Part shown: piece by piece, positions 30,263 through 38,423 of the stretch
Numbering within the stretch: position 1 is the first letter of the stretch
Layout: every line of letters starts with the position of its first letter
Assembly: GCA_019312835.1 (NCBI GenBank)
Contig: JAFDCJ010000435.1
Coordinates: 1-64,000, forward strand
Direction of reading: 5' to 3'
DNA: 64,000 bases
DNA from: Deltaproteobacteria bacterium
Lineage (GTDB): Bacteria > Desulfobacterota > Desulfobacteria > Desulfobacterales > JAFDCJ01
Notes under the pieces: generated by a model
Told to the model about the DNA's origin: nothing
Database searches by the model: none
Seen by the model: the letters and a program-made list of their open reading frames with translations, nothing else
Program-made: the position numbers and the translations under genes

Positions 30263-31351
30263 TTATAATACCTTATCCAGCGCCTCCAACATGCGGACAT
30301 TCTCATCGTGCAGGCCAACATTGACCCGGATACAGTCCGGATAGCCATAGGATGTCATTGAACGTACAATGACGCCCTGCTTGAGAAGATTTTCAAATAC
30401 TTCGTTGGCATCTTTGCCGACCCTTATCAGCAAAAAGTTGGCCTGGGATTTCAAGTATTCAATTCCACGGTCATCCAGACTCGTGTAAATAAAGTTCATT
30501 TCATCGGAAACCAGTTCAATGGTGTCCTGCAAAAAGGCCTCATCATCAAGAGCCGCAATGGCCGCAGCCTGGGCCAGAGAGTTCACATTAAACGGCTGCC
30601 GGATGCGATTGAGAATATCGGCTAAAAATGACGGCATCAGACCGTATCCGATGCGAAGTCCGGCAAGACCGTAAGCCTTTGAAAATGTACGCAATCCCAC
30701 AACGATTTTACCCGAGTCCAAATAATCGATGCTCCTGGGGCAGTTTGGCTCCCTGACAAATTCGATATACGCTTCATCAATGATTAACACGAGATCCGCC
30801 GGAATTTCCCTGACAAACTCGTCCATAGCCGGTTTGGCTATCAGGGCACCGGTGGGATTGTGAGGATTGGTAAGGAATATCAGCCGGGTTTTGGGACCGA
30901 TGCGTTCCAGCATACTGCTCAGGTCGGTGAGACAGTCTTTTAACGGCACCTCAACCGGTATCGCACCCGAACTGCGGATCATTATTTCATAGAATAAGAA
31001 GGATGGCCGGGGCAACACGGCTTCATCCCCGCGCTGCAACAAGACCCGGGCGAGCATGGCAATAATATCGTCCGAACCGTTGCCGAGGATGATGTTTTCC
31101 TTCTTTATACCGAAGTAATTCGATATCCGTTCACTCAGGTAATAGCTTCCGCCGTTGGGGTATCGATGCAAGTCTTTGACGGCCTGCTGGATGGCATTTA
31201 TGGCCAGCGGGGATGGCCCCAGGGGGTTTTCATTGGAGGCGAGTTTGACCGCATCTGTAATGCCGTATTCACGCTCAAGTTCTTCAAGCGGTTTTCCGGC
31301 GACATAAGGTTTCAGTGACAGTATGTAATCAGGCACGGAAAGTTTCATCAA
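30263..31351 (-). CDS. hisC: histidinol-phosphate aminotransferase
   Basis: KLASNENPLGPSPLA, NPHNPTGAL, RTFSKAYGLAGLRIGYG. Confidence 0.95.
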   Translation of the reverse strand: MMKLSVPDYILSLKPYVAGKPLEELEREYGITDAVKLASNENPLGPSPLAINAIQQAVKDLHRYPNGGSYYLSERISNYFGIKKENIILGNGSDDIIAMLARVLLQRGDEAVLPRPSFLFYEIMIRSSGAIPVEVPLKDCLTDLSSMLERIGPKTRLIFLTNPHNPTGALIAKPAMDEFVREIPADLVLIIDEAYIEFVREPNCPRSIDYLDSGKIVVGLRTFSKAYGLAGLRIGYGLMPSFLADILNRIRQPFNVNSLAQAAAIAALDDEAFLQDTIELVSDEMNFIYTSLDDRGIEYLKSQANFLLIRVGKDANEVFENLLKQGVIVRSMTSYGYPDCIRVNVGLHDENVRMLEALDKVL

Positions 31352-31884
31352 TCAAGCGCCGCCTTTCTGCCTTCCTCAAGCGCCTGCATATTAAGCGGAA
31401 TGAGCTTTTCTTTCTGGGCAAATTTATCTCTAACGGCCTGCTGCAATAGCTCAAAATCAACAACCTTGCTGCGGGTGACAAAGGCCGCCAGAGCAACGAT
31501 ATTGGCGACTTTGACATTGCCAAGATTTTTGGAGATTTCGATAATGGGTACCTTGATAACATCTACATCGTCGCGACCGGCATCAATAGGTATGATGGAG
31601 CTGTTGATAAAGATCACGCCTCCGCTTTTCACGGTTGGCGCAAATTTTTCCAAAGACGGCCGATTCATCGCAACCAGATGTCCGGGGTTTCGAATAATCG
31701 GAGAACCGATCAGTCGATCGCTGATGACAACGGTACAATACGCCGTCCCGCCCCGCATCTCAGGACCGTACGAGGGGATCCAGACAACTTCAAATCCCCC
31801 CGCCATGGCGGCCTGGGCTAAAATCTGCCCCATCAACATGATCCCCTGACCGCCGAACCCGGCGAATTGAACTTCACTTTGCAT
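31348..31884 (-). CDS. korC: 2-oxoacid:ferredoxin oxidoreductase gamma subunit
   Basis: VQFAGFGGQGIMLMGQILAQAAM, SYGPEMRGGTAYCTVVIS. Confidence 0.9.
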   Translation of the reverse strand: MQSEVQFAGFGGQGIMLMGQILAQAAMAGGFEVVWIPSYGPEMRGGTAYCTVVISDRLIGSPIIRNPGHLVAMNRPSLEKFAPTVKSGGVIFINSSIIPIDAGRDDVDVIKVPIIEISKNLGNVKVANIVALAAFVTRSKVVDFELLQQAVRDKFAQKEKLIPLNMQALEEGRKAALD

Positions 31885-31954
31885 GACTCCTCCAAATAGA
31901 AAAATTGAATATTGGTTGCTGACTTCTGGTTGTTTTTTGACTGCCAACTCGTTT

Positions 31955-32081
31955 GCTAATTTAGAACTGGCGCAAGGTTCAGGGTTCAAGGATGAATAAT
32001 CTGATTTATCAGCCTTACGCCCTTCGCCTCTGGCCTTCGGCCTGTCGCTTCATTCCGCCTTCCGCATTTGCCCTTCCGAAT
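31955..32081. repeat. mosaic word-repeat element, related to 30128-30262
   Basis: gctaatttagaactgg, ctgatttatcagccttacgccc, attccgccttccgcatt. Confidence 0.75.
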
Positions 32082-32825
32082 TCATTGATCATCCGGTGTC
32101 TTAAATACCCCCAGCGGGAAATAGGGCAGCATTTTCTCCTCGGCCCATTTTATGGCGTCCAGGGGCGTCATGCCCCAGTTCGTGGGGCAGGTGCTGATCA
32201 ATTCCACCAGGCTGTAGCAACGGTTTTCCATCTGATACTGAAAGGCCTGTTTGATGGCTTTTTTGGCCCTATTGACGTATTTGGGTTGGGTCAGGGTCTG
32301 TCGGGTAATATAAGCAGGCGTCACCAGGGTCGCCAGCATTTCGGACACCCTGATCGGCATACCGGTGTTGCCCGTTTTGCGCCCGAAAGGCGATGTCGTG
32401 GTGCGTTGATCCGGCATGGTTGTGGGGGCCATCTGGCCGCCGGTCATCCCGTAGACGGCATTGTTTATGAATATGGTGGTAAACTTTTCGCCCCGGTTGG
32501 CGGCATGCACGATTTCGCCCATTCCAATACTGGCCAGATCACCGTCACCTTGATAGGTGAAGACCATCAGGTCCGGTCGAACACGCTTGATTCCGGTGGC
32601 CATGGCGGGAGCCCGGCCATGGGCGGCCTCCTGAAAGTCAAAAGTGAAATAGTTATACATCAGGACGGCACATCCCACCGGGGCAATGCCAACGGTGCGC
32701 CCCCGGATCCCGAGCTCGTCGATCACCTCTGCCACCAGCCGGTGCGCAATGCCATGGGTACAACCCGGACAATAATGCGTAATCGTGTCAGCCAGGGCTT
32801 CCGGTTTTTGAAATGTTTTTCCCAT
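32082..32825 (-). CDS. korB: 2-oxoacid:ferredoxin oxidoreductase beta subunit (TPP)
   Basis: HYCPGCTHGIAHRLVAEV, TYQGDGDLASIGMGE, YGMTGGQMAPTT. Confidence 0.93.
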   Translation of the reverse strand: MGKTFQKPEALADTITHYCPGCTHGIAHRLVAEVIDELGIRGRTVGIAPVGCAVLMYNYFTFDFQEAAHGRAPAMATGIKRVRPDLMVFTYQGDGDLASIGMGEIVHAANRGEKFTTIFINNAVYGMTGGQMAPTTMPDQRTTTSPFGRKTGNTGMPIRVSEMLATLVTPAYITRQTLTQPKYVNRAKKAIKQAFQYQMENRCYSLVELISTCPTNWGMTPLDAIKWAEEKMLPYFPLGVFKTPDDQ

Positions 32826-32983
32826 TTTTGGTACTCCTGTATTTGTTAAATTCGCAAAACAGATAAATAGTCGGATCGTCAAATCGTTTGTAGCACAGAA
32901 TATCGGATGGTCAGATAGATTTAAATCCTTGTTCCCTGTTCACCTAATTTTCTAATTAACTAATTAACCCATTGACTGATCAA

Positions 32984-34054
32984 CTATTTCACTGCCTTGC
33001 GGACTTCGTCCATGACTTCCTCTGGTGTGGGTACTTCGCCTCCGCATTTGCCGAACCAGTAAACGGGCTTGCGGCCGGCAACGCTGCGATCAACGTCCTC
33101 CATCATCTGCCCCATGCTCATTTCGATGCTGAACACGGACTTACAGCTGTCTTTTTGAGCGGCTTCAAAAATAGCCTGGCGGGGAAACGGGAAAAGAAAT
33201 TGCGGGCGCAGCATCGCAACCTCAAGCCCATCCTGTTTGAGCTGATCAATGGCAGTGCGGCAGACCCGGCTCATGGTGCCATAGCTGATGATCAAAGCCT
33301 GGTAATCACCATCGAAATTATATCTTTCAAACCGCGTTTCCTCCCGCTGCATTTGATCGTACTTGGCTTTCAGCTTGAGGTTATGGGCGTTGAGTTCCTC
33401 GGGATCCAGGTAAAGCGTTTTCACAAGATTGCGTTGGCGACTGTTGCGGGTGTCCATTCCGTTGGTAGCCCAGTCGTCCTTATTCGTCGCCTCTACCTTG
33501 AGGTGCTCGGGAAATTCCACCGGCTCCATCATCTGGCCGGTTAAACCGTCGCCCAGGATCATCACCGGATTGCGATATTTCTCGGCCAGGGGAAAGGCTT
33601 CCATCACCATCTCGACGGCTTCCTGGACACTGGCCGGCGCCATGACCAGCAAGTGGTAATCACCATGACCACCACCCTTGGTTGACTGGAAGTAGTCGGC
33701 CTGAGAGGGAAGAATACCGCCCAACCCAGGACCGCCGCGCATAATATTGACAAATACCGCCGGGCACTGGGCGGCCGTAATATAGCTGATACCTTCACTC
33801 ATCAGACTTACACCCGGACTGGAAGAAGTGGTAAAAACCCGCTCTCCACATGCAGCCGCCCCAAAGATCATATAGGACACGGCCACCTCGCTTTCACCCT
33901 GCAAAAAAACACCGCCGACCTCCGTCAGGCGTCTGGAGAGGTATTCGGCCACTTCCGTCTGGGGTGTAATGGGATAGGCAAAGTAATTCAGGCATCCGGC
34001 CCGAATGGCAGCCTCGGCAATCGCCTCGTTGCCTTTCATCAAAACTTTACTCAT
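32984..34054 (-). CDS. korA: 2-oxoacid:ferredoxin oxidoreductase alpha subunit
   Basis: LMKGNEAIAEAAIRAGCLNYFAYPITPQTEVAEYLS, TTSSSPGVSLMSEGISY. Confidence 0.93.
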   Translation of the reverse strand: MSKVLMKGNEAIAEAAIRAGCLNYFAYPITPQTEVAEYLSRRLTEVGGVFLQGESEVAVSYMIFGAAACGERVFTTSSSPGVSLMSEGISYITAAQCPAVFVNIMRGGPGLGGILPSQADYFQSTKGGGHGDYHLLVMAPASVQEAVEMVMEAFPLAEKYRNPVMILGDGLTGQMMEPVEFPEHLKVEATNKDDWATNGMDTRNSRQRNLVKTLYLDPEELNAHNLKLKAKYDQMQREETRFERYNFDGDYQALIISYGTMSRVCRTAIDQLKQDGLEVAMLRPQFLFPFPRQAIFEAAQKDSCKSVFSIEMSMGQMMEDVDRSVAGRKPVYWFGKCGGEVPTPEEVMDEVRKAVK

Positions 34055-34067
34055 TATCATCCTCCGT

Positions 34068-34301
34068 TTATTTTTGTGCCGCCTTTTCTTCTTCGATCTC
34101 ACTGATCGCGATGGCCACATCCGGGCACATCGTACAACAAATGGCGCAGAAAATACAATCTTCCGGACGGGCTTGGAATGCTGGAAAATACCCCTTGGTA
34201 TTCAGCTCATCTGAAATTTCCAGTACCTTTTTGGGGCATGCATCAACGCATATCCCGCATCCCTTGCAACGGTCTCTGTCAATGAAATGTTTGTATGTCA
34301 T
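34068..34301 (-). CDS. korD: 2-oxoacid:ferredoxin oxidoreductase delta (2x[4Fe-4S]) subunit
   Basis: CKGCGICVDACPKKVL...CIFCAICCTMCPDVAI. Confidence 0.93.
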   Translation of the reverse strand: MTYKHFIDRDRCKGCGICVDACPKKVLEISDELNTKGYFPAFQARPEDCIFCAICCTMCPDVAIAISEIEEEKAAQK

Positions 34302-34455
34302 TGAGAAAAAAACTCCCCTAGAATTGTGAATTTACTACTGCGTATAGTATAATTTCAAAAACGGCCGAATTTCTTCAATCGTCGGTATTGAATTGGAATT
34401 AGCCAATTATGATATTTGCAAAAAATAATCGCGCCACCAATGGTATAAACATAAG

Positions 34456-35163
34456 CTAGCCGGCCATATTCTCGAATTTACCGGCCACCTTCCACGGTGG
34501 AACGAGTTGACGGGCAATGGGCAGAATCGGACAGCCAAACCGCTCCACCGCGATCTGTTCCAGCAACTCCTGGGCAACGGTGATGAACTCCAGCGGCAAG
34601 CCGCTGGCAGTTGACAATTTTTTAAGAAACTCATAGCCATCATAAATTACCTGGGGCTCGGTATCGTCGATCAGGTTGGCATTGCCGATCAAGCCCGAGA
34701 TGGTCAATTTGGCGGCCGTTTCGATCTCGGCTTTTATTTTGAGACATCCTTCGACGGTGGCTGTCTGGGGACGCAAGGGATTGACAACCTGCAGCAGGTT
34801 TACATCCAAACCCGCGAAGGCATCACCAAGCGCCGCCAACACCGTGGCCCCGGCATCATCCCCACCGACATCCAACAGGGTCAGACCGTCGGGCTGTCGA
34901 ATCATACCGGCGATCGTGGGGCTGAGAATCGGCAGATCTGCTTGCAAGTATTCCTCGGGGGGTAAAACCACATTGATACCCAGCGCCTCGAGGGTATGGC
35001 GGGCCTCCCGGGTTCTAAAATAGGGATTGACAAGGTCCAGATCGGCAATACGCACATCCAGCCCCGCGCGTTTACGGTTGACCGCCAGATTTATGGCCAC
35101 TTCTGTTTTACCGCTGCCGTAATTTCCAACGATGGCAACTATTCCGTTTAAGCTGATTTCCAA
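34456..35163 (-). CDS. SIMIBI/MinD-like ATPase of unknown function
   Basis: Walker A VGNYGSGKTEVAINLAV; LLDVGGDDAGATVL. Confidence 0.75.
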   Translation of the reverse strand: MEISLNGIVAIVGNYGSGKTEVAINLAVNRKRAGLDVRIADLDLVNPYFRTREARHTLEALGINVVLPPEEYLQADLPILSPTIAGMIRQPDGLTLLDVGGDDAGATVLAALGDAFAGLDVNLLQVVNPLRPQTATVEGCLKIKAEIETAAKLTISGLIGNANLIDDTEPQVIYDGYEFLKKLSTASGLPLEFITVAQELLEQIAVERFGCPILPIARQLVPPWKVAGKFENMAG

Positions 35164-35192
35164 TTTGAACCTTTGGCTGAACCTGGATTTAA

Positions 35193-35234
35193 AAAATTTT
35201 CAGCCCCACACGGCGGGGGCTTACGGAAAATTTT
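35193..35234. other. bulged inverted-repeat hairpin
   Basis: aaaattttc-agcccc ... ggggct-tacg-gaaaatttt. Confidence 0.7.
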
Positions 35235-35276
35235 CCGGGGCACAGGCGAATCTGGTAATTTAGAGGCAAATTACTT

Positions 35277-35345
35277 TTATGTCAAGTTTTTTCGCAGCAC
35301 CAACAGGGCCACGCCGTTGAATAGACAGCCAAGCGCCGGCAGCGC
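35277..35345 (-). pseudogene. remnant of a VPLPA/PEP-CTERM-type sorting signal
   Basis: Minus strand reads *IALPALGCLFNGVALLVLRKNLT*; stop immediately upstream. Confidence 0.4.
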
Positions 35346-35530
35346 AATCTATCTATTTCCGACCCATATTTTTGTGCTTTCGATTCCACCGGCAGTATGT
35401 TAATAAATATTCTGGGCTCCGCCCCGAATATCTGCAATATTCCAACATTCCATGGAAATTGGTCACAGCAATGCGGTTTTTATCAGCCATGGTTCATGAA
35501 CGTTAACATTAGGAGTATTCTTCAAATCCC

Positions 35531-36706
35531 ATGACAAAAGTAAAGACCGGACTTGAGAACCTGCTCAATACCTCCCGTCAATGGATTACCGATGAGCGTA
35601 TCGGTATTTTGTGCAACCCTGCCTCGGTGAACCATCAGCTGACCCACTGCCGCCGACTGGTGGCGCAAGCGTTTCCCGGACAACTCAAGGCATTGTATTC
35701 TCCCCAGCACGGCTTTTTTGCCGAAAAACAGGACAACATGATTGAGTCAAAGAATATGACGGATCCTGTTTTGCAAATGCCGGTTTTCAGTCTTTATGGC
35801 GATACGCGCATCCCGGATGCCCGGATGTTCGAACCCATTGATGTCTTGCTGGTGGATCTGCAGGATGTCGGCACCCGGGTGTATACATTCATTTATACCC
35901 TCTCACACTGCCTTGAAGCCGCTCGGGATTATAATGTCAGGGTTATTATTCTGGATCGCCCAAATCCGATAAACGGGATGGCGATCGAAGGCGGCTGCCT
36001 CGCGGCCGATTGCGCCTCTTTTGTGGGCCGGTATCCGATCCCTATGCGCCATGGATTGACCATCGGCGAAATTGGCATGTTTTTCAACGATTACTTCCAG
36101 ATCGGCTGCGAGCTCGAAGTCGTCCCCATGCAAGGTTGGAAGCGCGGCATGCTGTTCGGAAATACTGGACTGCCCTGGGTGGCGCCCTCACCCAATCTGC
36201 CCACGCCCATGTCAACCCTGGTTTATCCCGGGCAGGTAATCTGGGAAGGCACCAATGTGTCCGAAGGTCGCGGTACCACTCAGCCCTTCGAGCTGGTGGG
36301 GGCCCCTTTTATAGAAACCTCCAAAATCCTGGCCACCCTAGAGAAGGCAAAATTGCCCGGCGTCATTTTCAGGCCCGCCGTTTTTGAACCGACATCGAAT
36401 AAATGGCAGCAGACAGCCTGCCACGGATTTCAAATCCACGTCACCAACGCGCAGCGCTACCGGCCTTATGCGACCACCCTGCACCTGCTGCAGGCGGTGA
36501 TCTTCCATCATCGCGATCAGTTTGAATGGAAAACACCTCCCTACGAATATGAATATGAAAGAATGCCCATCGATCTGATTATCGGCGATCGCACCATCCG
36601 CCAGCGCATTGAAGAACTGGAGCCGATCGATGCGATTGAGGCATCGTGGCAAGAGGATCTCGAGCGATTTAAAAAGATAAGTCGAGATTTTCACCTATAT
36701 AAATGA
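35531..36706 (+). CDS. namZ: exo-beta-N-acetylmuramidase NamZ family (DUF1343)
   Basis: RIGILCNPASVNHQLTHCRRLV, LYSPQHGFFAEKQDNM, VDLQDVGTRVYTFIYTL, ILDRPNPINGMAIEG, EGTNVSEGRGTTQPFE. Confidence 0.88.
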   Translation: MTKVKTGLENLLNTSRQWITDERIGILCNPASVNHQLTHCRRLVAQAFPGQLKALYSPQHGFFAEKQDNMIESKNMTDPVLQMPVFSLYGDTRIPDARMFEPIDVLLVDLQDVGTRVYTFIYTLSHCLEAARDYNVRVIILDRPNPINGMAIEGGCLAADCASFVGRYPIPMRHGLTIGEIGMFFNDYFQIGCELEVVPMQGWKRGMLFGNTGLPWVAPSPNLPTPMSTLVYPGQVIWEGTNVSEGRGTTQPFELVGAPFIETSKILATLEKAKLPGVIFRPAVFEPTSNKWQQTACHGFQIHVTNAQRYRPYATTLHLLQAVIFHHRDQFEWKTPPYEYEYERMPIDLIIGDRTIRQRIEELEPIDAIEASWQEDLERFKKISRDFHLYK

Positions 36707-36834
36707 TGAGCGTATGAGCGAGTTTCGGGTGCCAGGTGCCAGCGGCCGCAGTCGGGATACCAATGGCATGGCGCAACACGAAACACACAACGCGCAACCG
36801 GTTACACACACCCCTTAACAGGAGCCTGTCACAA

Positions 36835-37530
36835 TTGACCAGCGACCAGAAACCAGCGGCCAGCGACTGGCGTCGCATGCGGTTTAAAAAAAACAAAGTC
36901 TGGATGGCAGTGGACGACCAGGGGCGGCCGGTTGTTAAAGCGGACAAGGTTTTAATCAAATACCAGCTTGAACAGGATTACGAATACTGGGTCAAAGCGG
37001 TTAACGTCACGAACCTGGAGTCCACTGAGACCGCAACGTCCCGTCGTTCAGAGGATACCCCCCAACCGCATGGGTCGGGTTCCAACGACCGGAACGAACC
37101 GGCATCTGCCCAAAAGACATCGCCGGCGGATAAAATTTGTGTATTCACCGACGGTGCGTCATCGGGAAATCCAGGCCCGTCGGGGATCGGCGTCGTGTTG
37201 CGCTACGGGGAGCATGAAAAGGAAATCTCGCAATTTATCGGCCACGCCACCAATAACATTGCCGAGCTGAAGGCCATCGATGTCGGGTTGTCGGCTCTAA
37301 ACAGCCGGGATATTCCTGTCAGAGTGTTTACCGATAGCAAGTATGCCTATGGATTGCTGGTGCTGAACTGGAAGCCCAAGAAGAACCAGCAGCTTGTGGC
37401 CGCTATTAAAAAAAAGATGAACAGATTCAAGGACTTGGAAATCATAAAAGTAAAGGGGCATTCCGGCCACCCGGAAAATGAAAGGGCCGATTATCTGGCG
37501 ACTTCGGCCATCAAGAAAGCGAATCATTAG
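36835..37530 (+). CDS. rnhA: ribonuclease HI-domain protein
   Basis: ICVFTDGASSGNPGPSGIGVVLRYGEHEKEIS, NNIAELKAIDVGL, VFTDSKYAYGLL, VKGHSGHPENERADYLA; start uncertain (TTG 36835 or ATG 36877). Confidence 0.85.
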   Translation: MTSDQKPAASDWRRMRFKKNKVWMAVDDQGRPVVKADKVLIKYQLEQDYEYWVKAVNVTNLESTETATSRRSEDTPQPHGSGSNDRNEPASAQKTSPADKICVFTDGASSGNPGPSGIGVVLRYGEHEKEISQFIGHATNNIAELKAIDVGLSALNSRDIPVRVFTDSKYAYGLLVLNWKPKKNQQLVAAIKKKMNRFKDLEIIKVKGHSGHPENERADYLATSAIKKANH

Positions 37531-37717
37531 TCCCGGGATTCTGGTTGCCGGTTTTTGTCACTGCTGGCAGGGATGCTGGTAAAAATTTGTTGCTCGATGT
37601 TTGATCCTCGATGCTCGATATTAGATGATCTGCATTTGCGGACAACTCAAAATTTCATCGGGAATCGAGTATCCGGAGTCAAGGGCGTCAGGGGAGTGCA
37701 ACCAGGGGGGCGCTTTT

Positions 37718-37754
37718 AAAACAAAAGAGCCTGGCAAAAGATTCTGCCGGGCTC
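37718..37754 (-). terminator. intrinsic terminator of the 92-aa membrane protein gene
   Basis: gagcctggca-aaagattc-tgccgggctc with T-rich tract on minus strand. Confidence 0.8.
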
Positions 37755-37778
37755 CTGGTTTATACCTCAGATCGATTT

Positions 37779-38057
37779 CTACTCTTTTTTTAAGGTTTCG
37801 ATCTCTTCTTTAAGCTCAGATATTTCTTTTTTATATTTCTCCACGTCTTCATCAGTGGCAGCATCGGTTTCTGTGTCTTGATCCTGTTTCCAGGTATCTT
37901 TAAGTTCATCAACGCCCAGGTAGATGGCCAGAGCACCGCCGAGCAGAAGCATCACAGGGATGGTACCGGCAATAACTGTCAAGAATTGAGGAAACCAGGC
38001 AACAATCCCGATCAATCCTAATAATGCTGCGATTGCACCGCCAATTAATGTCTTCAT
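37779..38057 (-). CDS. two-TM membrane protein with C-terminal coiled coil
   Basis: MKTLIGGAIAALLGLIGIVAWFPQFLTVIAGTIPVMLLLGGALAIYLGVDELKD + KYKKEISELKEEIETLKKE. Confidence 0.75.
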   Translation of the reverse strand: MKTLIGGAIAALLGLIGIVAWFPQFLTVIAGTIPVMLLLGGALAIYLGVDELKDTWKQDQDTETDAATDEDVEKYKKEISELKEEIETLKKE

Positions 38058-38227
38058 ATAACATTAACCTCCTTTCATATACGATCAATTGCCTGTTTAG
38101 TTACATAGCACAGTCTGTATCACAATCCAATAAAATATTGCAAACCAAAATCTATTCTGCTAATTTTTCAGATAGGATGGCCACCTTCACCCATAAAGCT
38201 TTCTCATAAAGCGCTCTCAAAAATAGT

Positions 38228-38380
38228 AGCTTACGTTCAGGGGCAAGGCGTCGATGAGGTTTAAAAGCGGAGCGTACACGCCAGTACGTGAGCATTTTAA
38301 ATCGAATCGGGCCCACCTTTGAATAGTGAGAACGATGGGTTATCCACCTATGCTGGGCAACACAGCCATTGAGCGTAAGA
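38228..38380. repeat. imperfect palindromic MITE/REP-like element
   Basis: Nested inverted pairs: cttacg/cgtaag (38230/38374), tcgat/atcga (38251/38301), ttaaaa/ttttaa (38261/38295), cgtac/gtacg (38273/38284). Confidence 0.65.
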
Positions 38381-38423
38381 TGCATTCTTGAGATAGCTTT
38401 TCAATGCCCTGACGGATACCGCT

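Noticed and set aside
35427-35440. gaatatctgcaatattcc as a regulatory operator
   Set aside because: Fits the dispersed GGAATATTG-type repeat words better than a specific operator.
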